From assembly GCF_033659955.1 (NCBI RefSeq), contig NZ_JARUJP010000007.1, positions 127,033-191,032 on the forward strand: a stretch of DNA of 64,000 nt, in the 5' to 3' direction. Position 1 is the first letter of the stretch. The number at the start of each line of letters is the position of its first letter. The position numbers and the translations under genes are program-made. The notes under the pieces were generated by a model, which was not told the origin of the DNA, did not search any database, and saw only the letters and a list, made by a program, of their open reading frames with translations. Origin of the DNA: Clostridium_AM tanneri (GTDB lineage Bacteria; Bacillota; Clostridia; Clostridiales; Clostridiaceae). Below are positions 35,356-43,566 of the stretch, one piece after another.

Positions 35356-36214
35356 TTAAACTCCTCCTTGTAGAATACAACATAATATCCTCTAGTGTTG
35401 GTTTTTCAACAATTACATTATCTTTAAATAGAGTTTTAATACTATTCCTGTCTCTCAATAAACCTTCAAAGCCAAAGCTGTTTTCTTTAATACCGATAAA
35501 ATTCTGTTTAACAGCTTCATTTAGAAGTTTTTTATCCCCCTTTATAATAGTATAACTATCTAAAAGTTCATCCTTAGCAGTAGAAAATAAAACCTCTCCA
35601 TTATGAAGTAAAGTGATATAATCAGCAGTTTTATCTAAGTCTGATGTTATATGGGTTGAGAAAAAGACTCCTTTATTTTCATCCTGTATTAGAAAAGATA
35701 AAATATCCAAAAGTTCACCTCTTACTAGCGGGTCCAAGCCTGATGTTGGTTCATCCATTATCAGAAGCTCTGCTCCATGTGAAAGAGCAACTGCCAAGGA
35801 AAACTTCATTTTCATTCCTTTGGACAAATCCTTTATTTTCTTTTTAGGAGAAAGTTCAAAATTTTTTATATGCTTATCAAAAGCGTCTTTATCCCAAAAT
35901 TTATATAGTGGAGCAATGACATTTTTCATTTCGCTTATAGTCAGTTCTTCATAAAAATAATTTTCATCGTATACAAAACCTATCTTATTTTTGATTTCTT
36001 TTTCATTTTTAATATTATCTAATCCAAAGACTTTAATTTCACCGCTATCCTTTTTTAATAAATTCATTATTAACTTAATAGTAGTGCTTTTGCCAGCACC
36101 GTTAGGTCCTATAAATCCCATTATAAATCCTCTCGGTAGAGAAAAACTTACATTTTTCAAAGAAAAGTCCTTAAAAGACTTATTTAGATTTTTAACTTCT
36201 AGAATCGAATTCAC
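35348..36214 (-). CDS. ABC transporter ATP-binding protein
   Basis: The 288-residue ATPase has Walker A GFIGPNGAGKSTTIKL (about 33-48), signature DLSKGMKMKFSLA, Walker B LLIMDEPTSGLDP and the H-loop FFSTHITSDLDKT. The C-terminal extension (about 215-288) is usual in drug/lantibiotic-type ATPases. The start is GTG with GGAGG 8 nt upstream, three nt after the GntR gene stops. It pairs with the permease downstream. Confidence 0.9.
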   Translation of the reverse strand: MNSILEVKNLNKSFKDFSLKNVSFSLPRGFIMGFIGPNGAGKSTTIKLIMNLLKKDSGEIKVFGLDNIKNEKEIKNKIGFVYDENYFYEELTISEMKNVIAPLYKFWDKDAFDKHIKNFELSPKKKIKDLSKGMKMKFSLAVALSHGAELLIMDEPTSGLDPLVRGELLDILSFLIQDENKGVFFSTHITSDLDKTADYITLLHNGEVLFSTAKDELLDSYTIIKGDKKLLNEAVKQNFIGIKENSFGFEGLLRDRNSIKTLFKDNVIVEKPTLEDIMLYSTRRSLND

Positions 36215-36217
36215 TTC

Positions 36218-36592
36218 CTATACCTCCTCGTAAAAAAGTTTAAGCATTTCCTGAAGCTCTTGTAATGTTAAGTTTATACTTTGTGCCGCATTAACAGCTT
36301 CCATTAGCTTTTCTTCCACAATCTTTATCCTGCTTTCCCTAAGCAGCTCCTTGTTTTGAGCTGAAACATAGCTTCCTTTACCTGGAACTGTTACTATAAA
36401 GCCTTCTCTTTCTAGCTCGTCATAAGCTCTTTTAGTAGTGATAACACTAATTTGCAACTCCTTTGCTAAGTTCCTAATTGACGGAAGTGTCTCCGCTTCC
36501 TCTAATTCACCCTTTAAAATATATTGCTTAATTTGAGTTACAATTTGACTATATATGGGCTCCTGTGATGAATTAGAAATAATTATGTTCAT
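36218..36592 (-). CDS. GntR family regulator, YtrA subfamily
   Basis: Short 124-residue repressor: winged helix (about 8-75: PIYSQIVTQIKQYILKGEL, LPSIRNLAKELQISVITTKRAYDELEREGF) then a short dimerising helix pair in place of a ligand domain, as in YtrA proteins. It heads an operon with an ATPase and permease, as YtrA does in B. subtilis. Its promoter carries a large inverted repeat likely bound by it. Confidence 0.9.
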   Translation of the reverse strand: MNIIISNSSQEPIYSQIVTQIKQYILKGELEEAETLPSIRNLAKELQISVITTKRAYDELEREGFIVTVPGKGSYVSAQNKELLRESRIKIVEEKLMEAVNAAQSINLTLQELQEMLKLFYEEV

Positions 36593-36618
36593 TTATTTTA
36601 ATCACCTCTTCTTCTGCA

Positions 36619-36663
36619 AATACTGTATATATACATTATATACAGTATTAACAATCATGTAAA
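36619..36663 (-). promoter_or_regulatory. GntR/ABC operon promoter with 12-bp inverted-repeat operator
   Basis: On the minus strand TTTACA (36658-36663), 17-bp spacer, TATAAT (36635-36640). Lying over the -10 region is AATACTGTATAT (36619-36630), 7-nt spacer, ATATACAGTATT (36638-36649): two perfect 12-bp arms. A repressor bound here would block polymerase, so autorepression by the YtrA-type regulator is expected. Confidence 0.78.
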
Positions 36664-36750
36664 TATAAAAATTAAATTATTTTAATTTTTTAACCTGGTA
36701 GTATAAACATATTGGTGACAAATAGAATAAAGTTTTTCTAAATAAAAAAA

Positions 36751-36791
36751 GATTTAGTATAGAAAATTCTTATAAACTTCTATACTAAATC
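36751..36791 (-). terminator. Terminator after the DUF368 gene
   Basis: GATTTAGTATAGAA (36751-36764) pairs perfectly with TTCTATACTAAATC (36778-36791); on the minus strand TTTTTTTATTT follows. Confidence 0.9.
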
Positions 36792-36816
36792 CTTTTTATA
36801 TGACTGAGTAAGCTTT

Positions 36817-37623
36817 TTAATTAATCTCTTTTTTTCCTAACCAATATATTAATATAAAGCCAAGTACAAAGACTGTAGTTGACAGTATAATATGGATTCC
36901 ATGAGGAATCCCTGGAAATACAGGCATTAAAGAACCCACTACAAAACCTATAATTAGCATATAAGTTTTGCCGGGATACCTTTGCATTAGTTTTTCTAAG
37001 GTTCTTACAGTAGCTAAGGTGCCTATAACTATTCCAATCCCCAATGGAATTAGAAATCTTATATTAAAAGTATTTATGGAACTTAATGTAATATCATATA
37101 GTCCCAAAGTTAAAAGCATAAAGGAGGCACTTATACCTGGTAAAATTAATGCCACTGCAATAATTATTCCAGCAATCAGAAGAAAAATTATACTTTTCAT
37201 TCCTTCTGCTGCAGCTAAAGCAGCAATTCCCTCAGGCTCTGCAGACATTAAAAGACTAACTCCCAAACCTACTAGTAAAAACATCAAATCTTTATTATTC
37301 CTTTTTACTGAAATAGATTTCTTATATAATAGAGGTAAACTACCAAGAATCACCCCTATAAAGAAAAATCTCATCACAAAGGGATATTTACTAAGGGCAC
37401 TCTCTATTAGTCTGCTGAAAAGTAGAATACCGATAGCCCCACCTAATGCTATTTGTGCTAAAAAAACAAAATGTTTTTTCCAATCCTTAAAGAAAGAACT
37501 GATAGAATTAATAAGTTCGTCGTAGACTCCCAATACTATGGACATAGTTCCCCCGCTGACTCCTGGAACTAGCGTCGCTACAGCAATTGCCATTCCCTTA
37601 AAAAAATTAATTAATTTTTTCAA
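36817..37623 (-). CDS. DUF368 polytopic membrane protein (PopT-type polyprenyl-phosphate transporter)
   Basis: 268 residues, about eight helices; starts with FFKGMAIAVATLVPGVSGGTMSIVLGVYDEL (split here by helices) and repeats the pattern at about 160-185 (VALILPGISASFMLLTLGLYD), an inverted repeat within the fold. DUF368 members were recently shown to recycle undecaprenyl phosphate across the membrane (PopT). The role is inferred from family. Start is TTG at 37623, with GGAGG 5 nt upstream. It stands as a single-gene unit with its own terminator. Confidence 0.82.
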   Translation of the reverse strand: MKKLINFFKGMAIAVATLVPGVSGGTMSIVLGVYDELINSISSFFKDWKKHFVFLAQIALGGAIGILLFSRLIESALSKYPFVMRFFFIGVILGSLPLLYKKSISVKRNNKDLMFLLVGLGVSLLMSAEPEGIAALAAAEGMKSIIFLLIAGIIIAVALILPGISASFMLLTLGLYDITLSSINTFNIRFLIPLGIGIVIGTLATVRTLEKLMQRYPGKTYMLIIGFVVGSLMPVFPGIPHGIHIILSTTVFVLGFILIYWLGKKEIN

Positions 37624-37799
37624 TTTATCCTCCTATAATAAACACTATATTTTCATCCTTTGTATAGATAATTATATATACAAAGATTTATGTTTATACA
37701 GGAATTATAAATTTCAAGTGCCTTTCTGTAAACCTATAGAGAATACTTTTAACCTTAAGTTCAAACTTGAGACAAATTGTTTAAGAATTTTTTACATTT

Positions 37800-38585
37800 T
37801 TATTTGTCTTCAATTAGCTTATCTACAGCAAAATCCACAATCCTTTCACTGGTCTTTAATAATTTCTGACTTTGCTTCTTAACCATATGCCCTGTTCCTT
37901 TTATTGTTGTAACAAGAACATTTCTCTTATAATTTTCGCCAAACTCCTTTATTTGATTTTCTGTAGCTCCTAGCTTTCTAGCTTGTTCTAATGCTCTTTC
38001 ATAAGTCCATTTATCCTTATCTAGAGCACTTTCTATAGATCCTCCAACTAATTCTGATGTAATATCGATAGTGCTTCCTATTGGGTCAATAGGTGCTTTT
38101 ATTCCATTTATAATTACAAAAGCTTTTTTATAAAACCTTAAAGATTCTGCTAATTCAAGCCAGCATTCAATCTTTTCAGGGTTAACTTTTATGCATTTTT
38201 TTGCTTTTTCTATCTCAGATAGCCCTTCTGCCAGGTCATTTACTACAGTAGCTATAGGAATTTCTTGAAATTCCTTTTGGACTTTCTGTATAACATTTAG
38301 ATTTTTATTGTCTTTTTTCCTTTGTAATATGGAGTGTTTAACTTCCTCTTTTAATTCTGACCTTACTTTATTTCTTTTTCTCTCTTCTTCATTTTTTTCT
38401 TTCTTAAGCTTTTTTTCAAGATTTTCTTTTTCAATTATTAAATGAGCGCCTTCTTTTTCATCCAAGTTTTCTAGTTTTTTATCTATACTTTTAATCTTAC
38501 TTTCTGCTAACTTACCTTTAACATTTTCCTCAATAGAACTAGCTGCTAACTTTCCTAACTTTGTAAACTTATTTATTAATCCCAT
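37800..38585 (-). CDS. Hypothetical coiled-coil protein
   Basis: The 261-residue protein is not recognised. Residues 20-95 are extremely rich in Lys/Glu with heptad spacing (KIKSIDKKLENLDEKEG, LEKKLKKEKNEEERKRN), a predicted coiled coil. Residues 120-260 are a helical domain with KIECWLELAESLRFYKKAF and a hydrophobic GIKAPIDPIGSTIDITSEL patch. No signal peptide or clear membrane helix. It is a single gene between DUF368 and the HAAS-domain gene; good ribosome binding site (AGGAGAGAGG). Confidence 0.65.
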   Translation of the reverse strand: MGLINKFTKLGKLAASSIEENVKGKLAESKIKSIDKKLENLDEKEGAHLIIEKENLEKKLKKEKNEEERKRNKVRSELKEEVKHSILQRKKDNKNLNVIQKVQKEFQEIPIATVVNDLAEGLSEIEKAKKCIKVNPEKIECWLELAESLRFYKKAFVIINGIKAPIDPIGSTIDITSELVGGSIESALDKDKWTYERALEQARKLGATENQIKEFGENYKRNVLVTTIKGTGHMVKKQSQKLLKTSERIVDFAVDKLIEDK

Positions 38586-38696
38586 AAGGCCCTCTCTCCT
38601 ATTTTTAATATATATTCATATCTTCTAAACTATTGCACTTGTCTTTAGGTTAAGTAATATTGTAGCCTACTTTCTTCATCTTTTCCATTTTATGCT

Positions 38697-39320
38697 TTAC
38701 TTATCATTATTTTTTCTTTTAATGTAATACATCCGTATAATTAAGGTTATTATGAAAGTACTACCTACTATAAAAGCCATGCTTTTCACCTTATGCTGAG
38801 GAAAGAAAATCCATACAAACCAGAAAGGTACACATATGACAAAATCACAAGCTATAAAAGCTAGTAATACTAGATCTAGTTTTTTAATAAAGTAATAATA
38901 ATAGAAAGCTATGTCCCAAAGTGCTAGGGAAATTACAAATAATAAATATGAGCTGTTTTTTAACTGATTTTTTGTTAGTTCTAAACTAAAGTAATGAATA
39001 CTTTCATTACTGAAAAATATACTTGCAACTTGAAAAAAGCATGCTATAACGAAAACAGCAATCCCTGCTTTAACAAGCATTTTGGTAAATATATTACGAC
39101 TTTTTAATACATTGCTCATCTCAGCTACTACATAATTTTCCTGGCCAAAACCTTCCAAGGCTCTGCTTATACTCTCTTCTTCGCTTAATCCTTGCCTTTT
39201 TAACTCTTCTACTTCCTCATACAGATGGTTTCTCATTTCTTCTTTTAATATTTTCGTATCTTTATCTAAATTATCAAAATTACCATAAATACTATCGATA
39301 TATTCATCAATTTTATTCAT
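38697..39320 (-). CDS. HAAS/permease-prefix domain membrane protein
   Basis: The 207-residue protein has an N-terminal HAAS-type domain (about 1-70: NKIDEYIDSIYGNFDN, LSEEESISRALEGFGQEN) and four helices (about 82-105, 118-136, 142-165, 175-197). Proteins of this type are usually encoded next to PadR regulators and are thought to tie regulation to the membrane. It overlaps the 3' end of the padR gene by 8 nt. Confidence 0.8.
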   Translation of the reverse strand: MNKIDEYIDSIYGNFDNLDKDTKILKEEMRNHLYEEVEELKRQGLSEEESISRALEGFGQENYVVAEMSNVLKSRNIFTKMLVKAGIAVFVIACFFQVASIFFSNESIHYFSLELTKNQLKNSSYLLFVISLALWDIAFYYYYFIKKLDLVLLAFIACDFVICVPFWFVWIFFPQHKVKSMAFIVGSTFIITLIIRMYYIKRKNNDK

Positions 39321-39657
39321 CTAACATAACCTCCATAAAATTATTTAATAATGATTTTAGAAGCTTCCATTCTTTTACCTTGTCTGTTAAATATCTTTTT
39401 CCCTCCTCAGTAATTCTATAATATCTTCTTCTTCCTCCTCCAGTACCTTCCTCATCATTCCAGTATCCCTCTAGATAACTCTTTTTTTCTAACCGTTTTA
39501 AGGATACATACAGAGTAGCTTCCTTTATCTCAAACTCTTCTCTTGATTTTTCTCTTATTCTTTTAGCAATTTCATATCCGTACATATCATTGTTTTGTAA
39601 AACACTTAATACCATTGTATCAATATATCCCTTCAGTATCTCTTTATCAAATTGCAA
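39313..39657 (-). CDS. PadR family transcriptional regulator
   Basis: Winged-helix repressor of 114 residues: IDTMVLSVLQNNDMYGYEIAKRI (split here; about 9-30), the recognition helix EATLYVSLKRLEKKSYLEGYW and a wing with GGRRRYYRITEEGKRYL, then a C-terminal dimerising helix. Start: TTG at 39657 is favoured over GTG at 39666, since AAGGAGG lies 8 nt upstream. It is followed by an overlapping HAAS-domain gene. Ligand unknown. Confidence 0.88.
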   Translation of the reverse strand: MQFDKEILKGYIDTMVLSVLQNNDMYGYEIAKRIREKSREEFEIKEATLYVSLKRLEKKSYLEGYWNDEEGTGGGRRRYYRITEEGKRYLTDKVKEWKLLKSLLNNFMEVMLDE

Positions 39658-39783
39658 TACTTTCACCTCCTTAATAAAACTATTACATTATACATACTAC
39701 TTTATATTATTAAGTACAATTATACTATATAATATTGGAGATTACTATATTAATTGTAGCTAAATGAATAATGGCAGTTTATT

Positions 39784-39839
39784 GCGACACAAAAGTTTTG
39801 TGCACTGAAAAATGGTGTGTAGATAGCGATATATATCTG
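39784..39839. repeat. One-ended copy of the foldback element terminus
   Basis: GCGACACAAAAGTTTTGTGC and the following ACTGAAAAATGGTGTGTAG closely match both ends of the long foldback at 40833-41108, but only about 55 bp are present and no second arm is visible. It is the distal border of the small XRE/membrane cassette. Confidence 0.7.
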
Positions 39840-39969
39840 TTTTTAGTTTATTCAAAAGTTTTATGTAGACTTGTACTTTTTACGATATACGTAAAGCCAA
39901 CTTGACATATGCTTAAATTTCCATTATACTAATAATGGAAAGCAAGCTTTACAAATGGAGGAAATAAAT

Positions 39970-40170
39970 GTGAAGAATAAGTTGGAACAAATAAGAAAAG
40001 CACGAGGTATAAAGCAAGAAGAACTGGCAGATATCTTAGAAGTATCTAGGCAAACAATCAGCTCTTTAGAAAACGGAAGATATAATCCATCTATTATATT
40101 AGCATTTAAAATTGCTCGATATTTTAATCTTAGCATCGAAGAAATATTTATTTATGAGGAGGATGAATAA
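39970..40170 (+). CDS. XRE family helix-turn-helix regulator
   Basis: 66-residue single-domain HTH protein: KNKLEQIRKARGIKQEELAD (first helices), then VSRQTISSLENGRYNPSIIL as recognition part and FNLSIEEIFIYEEDE at the end. The start is GTG at 39970, 8 nt after GGAGG, in line with the usual 66-residue length of the group; the ATG at 39955 lies inside the ribosome binding site. It is followed one nt later by a membrane-protein gene, a frequent pairing. Confidence 0.88.
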   Translation: MKNKLEQIRKARGIKQEELADILEVSRQTISSLENGRYNPSIILAFKIARYFNLSIEEIFIYEEDE

Positions 40171-40171
40171 T

Positions 40172-40585
40172 ATGAAGAAAAATAAAAAGAAATGTGCATT
40201 ATTAGTTGTAGGAATACTAATTTTTGGGATATCATTAATTGGATTTTCATACAGAAAAAACTGGCTTTTAGCAATTGGTGTAGGCATTGGAATAATGACA
40301 TTGTCATCAGTCATTAGTAGAATACTTACAAGTTATTCCTTGAGAGATGATATGAAACTGCAAAAGAAACATGAAATTCTTAATAATGATGAAAGAAATC
40401 AATTTATTCTATACAAATCAAGTTATCGAGTCTATCAACTAATGACACCAATTTTAGGGGTTATTGGTTTTTCCTTAGGATTAATGGGAGTGGAAATATG
40501 GATAGTATGCATTCCTGTAGGAATATTGCTTTTGGAAGCAATTTTAATAGTTATGTTTCACTCAAAATATAATAAAGAGTATTAA
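40172..40585 (+). CDS. Small membrane protein paired with XRE regulator
   Basis: 137 residues with four predicted helices: two at about 8-28 and 32-55, a hydrophilic loop with a NDERNQF motif (about 75-82) reminiscent of DUF2178-like proteins, then two at about 92-112 and 114-132. Such proteins accompany small XRE regulators in many Firmicutes, and their role is unknown. GAGGAGG lies 9 nt before the ATG at 40172; coupling to the regulator is tight. Confidence 0.78.
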   Translation: MKKNKKKCALLVVGILIFGISLIGFSYRKNWLLAIGVGIGIMTLSSVISRILTSYSLRDDMKLQKKHEILNNDERNQFILYKSSYRVYQLMTPILGVIGFSLGLMGVEIWIVCIPVGILLLEAILIVMFHSKYNKEY

Positions 40586-40832
40586 AGTGTTATATACTGG
40601 AGAATAATATGTAAGATGAAAATTAGAGATTTTGAATTATGTAAGTTTCCCAAACAATAAGAATCATAATTTTGTTGAAGACTTTTTATTTAATCAAATT
40701 TAGCAATACTAATTATAGAAACTTGTCAAACTCATGCCTCCCATTCTTATTTCTATGATTTAACGCCTAAATATTACATTATATTACTTCTATTTTAATC
40801 TATTAGTTATGCTGTGGCATAAATTTTATGTG

Positions 40833-41108
40833 TGATGACAGACACAACAAAGTCTTTGTATACACTAAAAACAGGTGTGTAGATAGGGGTATACTGTGTA
40901 GAAAGCTTCGAATGAGGGTTAGAAGGTCTTATGCTGGCGATTTCGAAAATGTTAACTCAAACTCAGCTTTCGAAGAAAGCATTGAGTTTGAGTTCATTTT
41001 CGAAGTTGAGCCAGCATTAGATCTTCTTCCCGAAGTGAGGGCTTTTGAGCAGTATACCTCTATCAAACGCACCGGTGTTCAGTGCACCCAAGCTTTTGTG
41101 TCGCATCA
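40833..41108. repeat. Long foldback (inverted-repeat) element
   Basis: The 526-nt gap between the membrane-protein gene and the flavin-reductase gene holds one large imperfect palindrome of about 276 bp. Outer ends read TGATG-GACACAA on the left and TTGTGTCG-CATCA on the right; inner matches include GGTATACT (left about 40898; right about 41052), AATGCTGGC/GCCAGCATT-like blocks and CAAACTCAGCTTTC facing GAAAGCATTGAGTTTG at the centre (about 40974). It encodes no credible protein. A one-ended relative sits at 39784. It resembles a MITE or foldback transposon and ends 4 nt before the flavin-reductase stop, where it could also stop transcription. 40586-40832 shows nothing else. Confidence 0.8.
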
Positions 41109-41111
41109 TAC

Positions 41112-41606
41112 TTATTCTTCGTAACAGTCTATTATTTCTCCAAAATAGATTGTATGATAATCTTTAGTTCCATAAGAATTGTTATCCACAGCTTCATCTA
41201 AAAGATTTGGGGTCATTGGCTGCTTATACACTACTTTACATTCGAAATGAACTTTTGAACCTTTGATAACAGGAGTTGAAAGACTTCTTCCTTCTTCAAG
41301 CTTCAAATTAGCTTCTTTAATTTTATTCATGTCTCTTCCAGACTTTGTTCCGCATAATGCTAGTTCTTTTTTCATACTATCATCAAGAGGTATGCTTACA
41401 GTAAATTCCCCTGCCTTTTCAAGAAGATTGTATGTATGTCTTGACTTTCTAACTAATGCAGTAAACATAGGTTTACCCCAAATAAATCCAATACTTCCCC
41501 AACTTATAGTCATTGTATTAACTTCGTCACCAACCTTTGTAGTTAGAAAAGCCCCTTTCTTGTGTAAGAATTCCATATTTTTTTCTAAGTTTTTAGTAAA
41601 GTCCAT
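41112..41606 (-). CDS. Flavin reductase-like domain protein
   Basis: 164-residue FMN-binding split-barrel protein: MDFTKNLEKNMEFLHKKGAF, TTKVGDEVNTMTISWGSIGFIWGKP (split), VRKSRHTYNLLEKAGEFTVSIP, LALCGTKSGRDMNK, and KVHFECKVVYKQPM near the end. These match the flavoredoxin/flavin reductase-like family that binds FMN. Partner enzyme unknown. The ATG at 41606 (GGAGGGAA upstream) is preferred to 41621. It is the last gene of an AEC transporter-HisJ-flavin reductase operon and ends at the edge of the foldback element. Confidence 0.85.
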   Translation of the reverse strand: MDFTKNLEKNMEFLHKKGAFLTTKVGDEVNTMTISWGSIGFIWGKPMFTALVRKSRHTYNLLEKAGEFTVSIPLDDSMKKELALCGTKSGRDMNKIKEANLKLEEGRSLSTPVIKGSKVHFECKVVYKQPMTPNLLDEAVDNNSYGTKDYHTIYFGEIIDCYEE

Positions 41607-41634
41607 ATTTGTTCCCTCCAAAGTCTAACTATAT

Positions 41635-42405
41635 TTATATTTTATCATATTGTTTTTTTCTATCTTTAAAATATACTACTCTTAAGTCACAAAAGTCTAC
41701 TATTTCTTTAGCAACACTAAAGTTACCGCCTATTGCTAGTGAATTATGAGCATCAGAACCTAAGGTTATCTCTCTACCTCCAAGCTCCCTAAATCTTTTA
41801 TATATAGGTATAAGATTCTTTGCTACCTTTATATCATCAAGTCTTCTGGTATTAAGTTCCATACATTTTTCTTTTTCAATAATTGTTTTTAGTATTTTAT
41901 CTATTATTTCTGAAAACTCTTCATAGTATATTTCTCTATCCTCAAACTTTGAATATCTTGCAATATAATCTATGTGTCCCATGCTATCGATAAAATCAAA
42001 TTCATTTACTGCTTTAAGCATTGCATTAAAATAACTTTTGTAAGCTTCCTTTTTACTAACGCCTTCATAATATTTAGGATAGTAAATATCTAAGTTGTTA
42101 ACTAAGTGTATTGAGCCTAGTACATAGTCAAAGGGATAGTTTTCTATTAACTCTTTACTTTCATAGACACAATCGTCTTTCATCCCTATTTCAATTCCTA
42201 GTAATAGCCTATCATTTCTGTATTTAGCATATTGATTAAAATAGTCCTCTGCATCGAAACAGAATAATCCTTCCTTTGGAAATTTTAAATCCATGTGTTC
42301 CGTTATTATTAGTGAAATATCTTTATCCTTCGCTAATTTGATAGCATCTTCTAATTCCATTTTTGAATCTGTGGAAATTTTAGTATGAACATGGGTATCA
42401 AACAT
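41635..42405 (-). CDS. hisJ: PHP-domain histidinol-phosphatase (HisJ type)
   Basis: Metal-dependent phosphatase expected to remove phosphate from histidinol phosphate, the step missing from the his operon at 49-57 kb. The 256-residue protein has PHP motifs DTHVHTKIST (about 3-12), LIITEHMD, LLGIEIGMK, DYVLGSIHLV, DSMGHIDYIARY, MELNTRR and TLGSDAHNS. The length of 256 matches HisJ/HisK proteins. It lies 14 nt after the AEC transporter gene and away from the his operon, so regulation may differ. Other PHP phosphatases look similar; histidinol is the best guess. Confidence 0.82.
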   Translation of the reverse strand: MFDTHVHTKISTDSKMELEDAIKLAKDKDISLIITEHMDLKFPKEGLFCFDAEDYFNQYAKYRNDRLLLGIEIGMKDDCVYESKELIENYPFDYVLGSIHLVNNLDIYYPKYYEGVSKKEAYKSYFNAMLKAVNEFDFIDSMGHIDYIARYSKFEDREIYYEEFSEIIDKILKTIIEKEKCMELNTRRLDDIKVAKNLIPIYKRFRELGGREITLGSDAHNSLAIGGNFSVAKEIVDFCDLRVVYFKDRKKQYDKI

Positions 42406-42419
42406 ATTCCTTCACTCCT

Positions 42420-43325
42420 TTAAATAAACATAACCACTATAGGTATTGTGATCATTGATATTACAGTTGTTATAAACACACTTCTTGATGCAAGTGCTGT
42501 ATCTGCTCCATATCTTTCTGCAAATATTGATCCTAGCACTGCTGCCGGCATTGCTTCAATAACTACACTTACCTGCAACAGCAATCTGTCTGCATTAAGC
42601 AATTTTAGAATAAAAAGAGTAAGAAACGGTACCACCATAAGTCTTAAAAAGGAAGCGTAATATACTAAGGTTCCTTTAAAAACCTCCTTAAACTTAACTT
42701 CTGCAAGCATTGCACCTACAATAACCATAGAAAGAGGTGTAGTCATTGAACCTACAACGCTGAGTGTGGTATATAATGGATAAGGCAACTTTATTTGAAA
42801 AATAAACATTAAAAAACCTAGTACCGTTGCAATTATGCCTGGATGTACTAAAACACTTTTTAATGTCTTTAAGTCCTTTTTACCTGTATAAATCATAACG
42901 CCAGCACTTAACATAAATATATTAAAAGGTATATTATAAATTGCTCCATAGAAAATCCCTATTTTTCCAAAGAGACCTTCCAAAACTGGATATCCCATAA
43001 AGCCGCAATTTGAAAAGATTGTTACAAACCTTAAAACTTTCTGAGAATTCTCTGGATACTTAAAAGCTAGGATTTTGCTTGCAAATATTAGAATTACATG
43101 GATAAGTATAGAATATATAAAAATAGTTCTAGCGTTTACAATCATGTTCTCTGAGTAGTTAAAGTTAAATGAAGATATAAGTAAAAAAGGAAGTGTTATA
43201 TTCATAAGTAGGTCTGAGAGACTTTTTCTAGTTTCTCCAGTTATTATATTTCTTTTCCTTGCATATACTCCAACCATCATTACTAATGATAATATTATTA
43301 CTTGATTTATTACATTGTTATTCAA
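42420..43325 (-). CDS. AEC family membrane transporter
   Basis: Auxin-efflux-carrier family permease with ten helices, 301 residues. Marks: VINQVIILSLVMMVGVYARKR (split here), NCGFMGYPVLEGLFG, the central broken helix SMTTPLSMVIVGAML and a C-terminal repeat of the fold. Members export or import malate and other organic acids, and the substrate here is unknown. The TTG at 43325 is supported by GGGGGAGA 6 nt upstream; the GTG at 43352 has no site. First gene of the operon with hisJ and the flavin-reductase gene. Confidence 0.85.
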   Translation of the reverse strand: MNNNVINQVIILSLVMMVGVYARKRNIITGETRKSLSDLLMNITLPFLLISSFNFNYSENMIVNARTIFIYSILIHVILIFASKILAFKYPENSQKVLRFVTIFSNCGFMGYPVLEGLFGKIGIFYGAIYNIPFNIFMLSAGVMIYTGKKDLKTLKSVLVHPGIIATVLGFLMFIFQIKLPYPLYTTLSVVGSMTTPLSMVIVGAMLAEVKFKEVFKGTLVYYASFLRLMVVPFLTLFILKLLNADRLLLQVSVVIEAMPAAVLGSIFAERYGADTALASRSVFITTVISMITIPIVVMFI

Positions 43326-43471
43326 AATATCTCCCCCAAAATTAGTGTCCACTAAGATTTTACACTTTTATGCTAGAAAAATAAAGGATTTGTTTTATAA
43401 GTTTTTTATATATTTGTTATAGAAAAAATTATATAGGGAAGATCATTACTTCATATGCAATAGTGATTTTA

Positions 43472-43561
43472 AAAATAGTATATAAGACCCCCGAGGCGGA
43501 AAACAGGTATACTGATATCTGTTAAACCTTTTTACTACCTCAGGGGACTATCTACTATTTT
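43472..43561. repeat. 90-bp nested imperfect palindrome
   Basis: Outer arms AAAATAGTA (43472-43480 with 43553-43561), middle arms CCCCGAGG/CCTCAGGGG and inner arms AACAGGTAT (43501-43510)/ATATCTGTT nest around one centre. It follows the unknown gene at 43567 on the minus strand and is much richer in GC than its surroundings. It may be a terminator or a REP-like element; the T-tract is weak. Confidence 0.65.
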
Positions 43562-43566
43562 ATATA

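Noticed and set aside
40828..41124. 98-residue plus-strand reading frame over the foldback element
   Set aside because: It lies wholly within the palindrome, has no ribosome binding site, and its composition follows the repeat arms; it is a by-product of the repeat.
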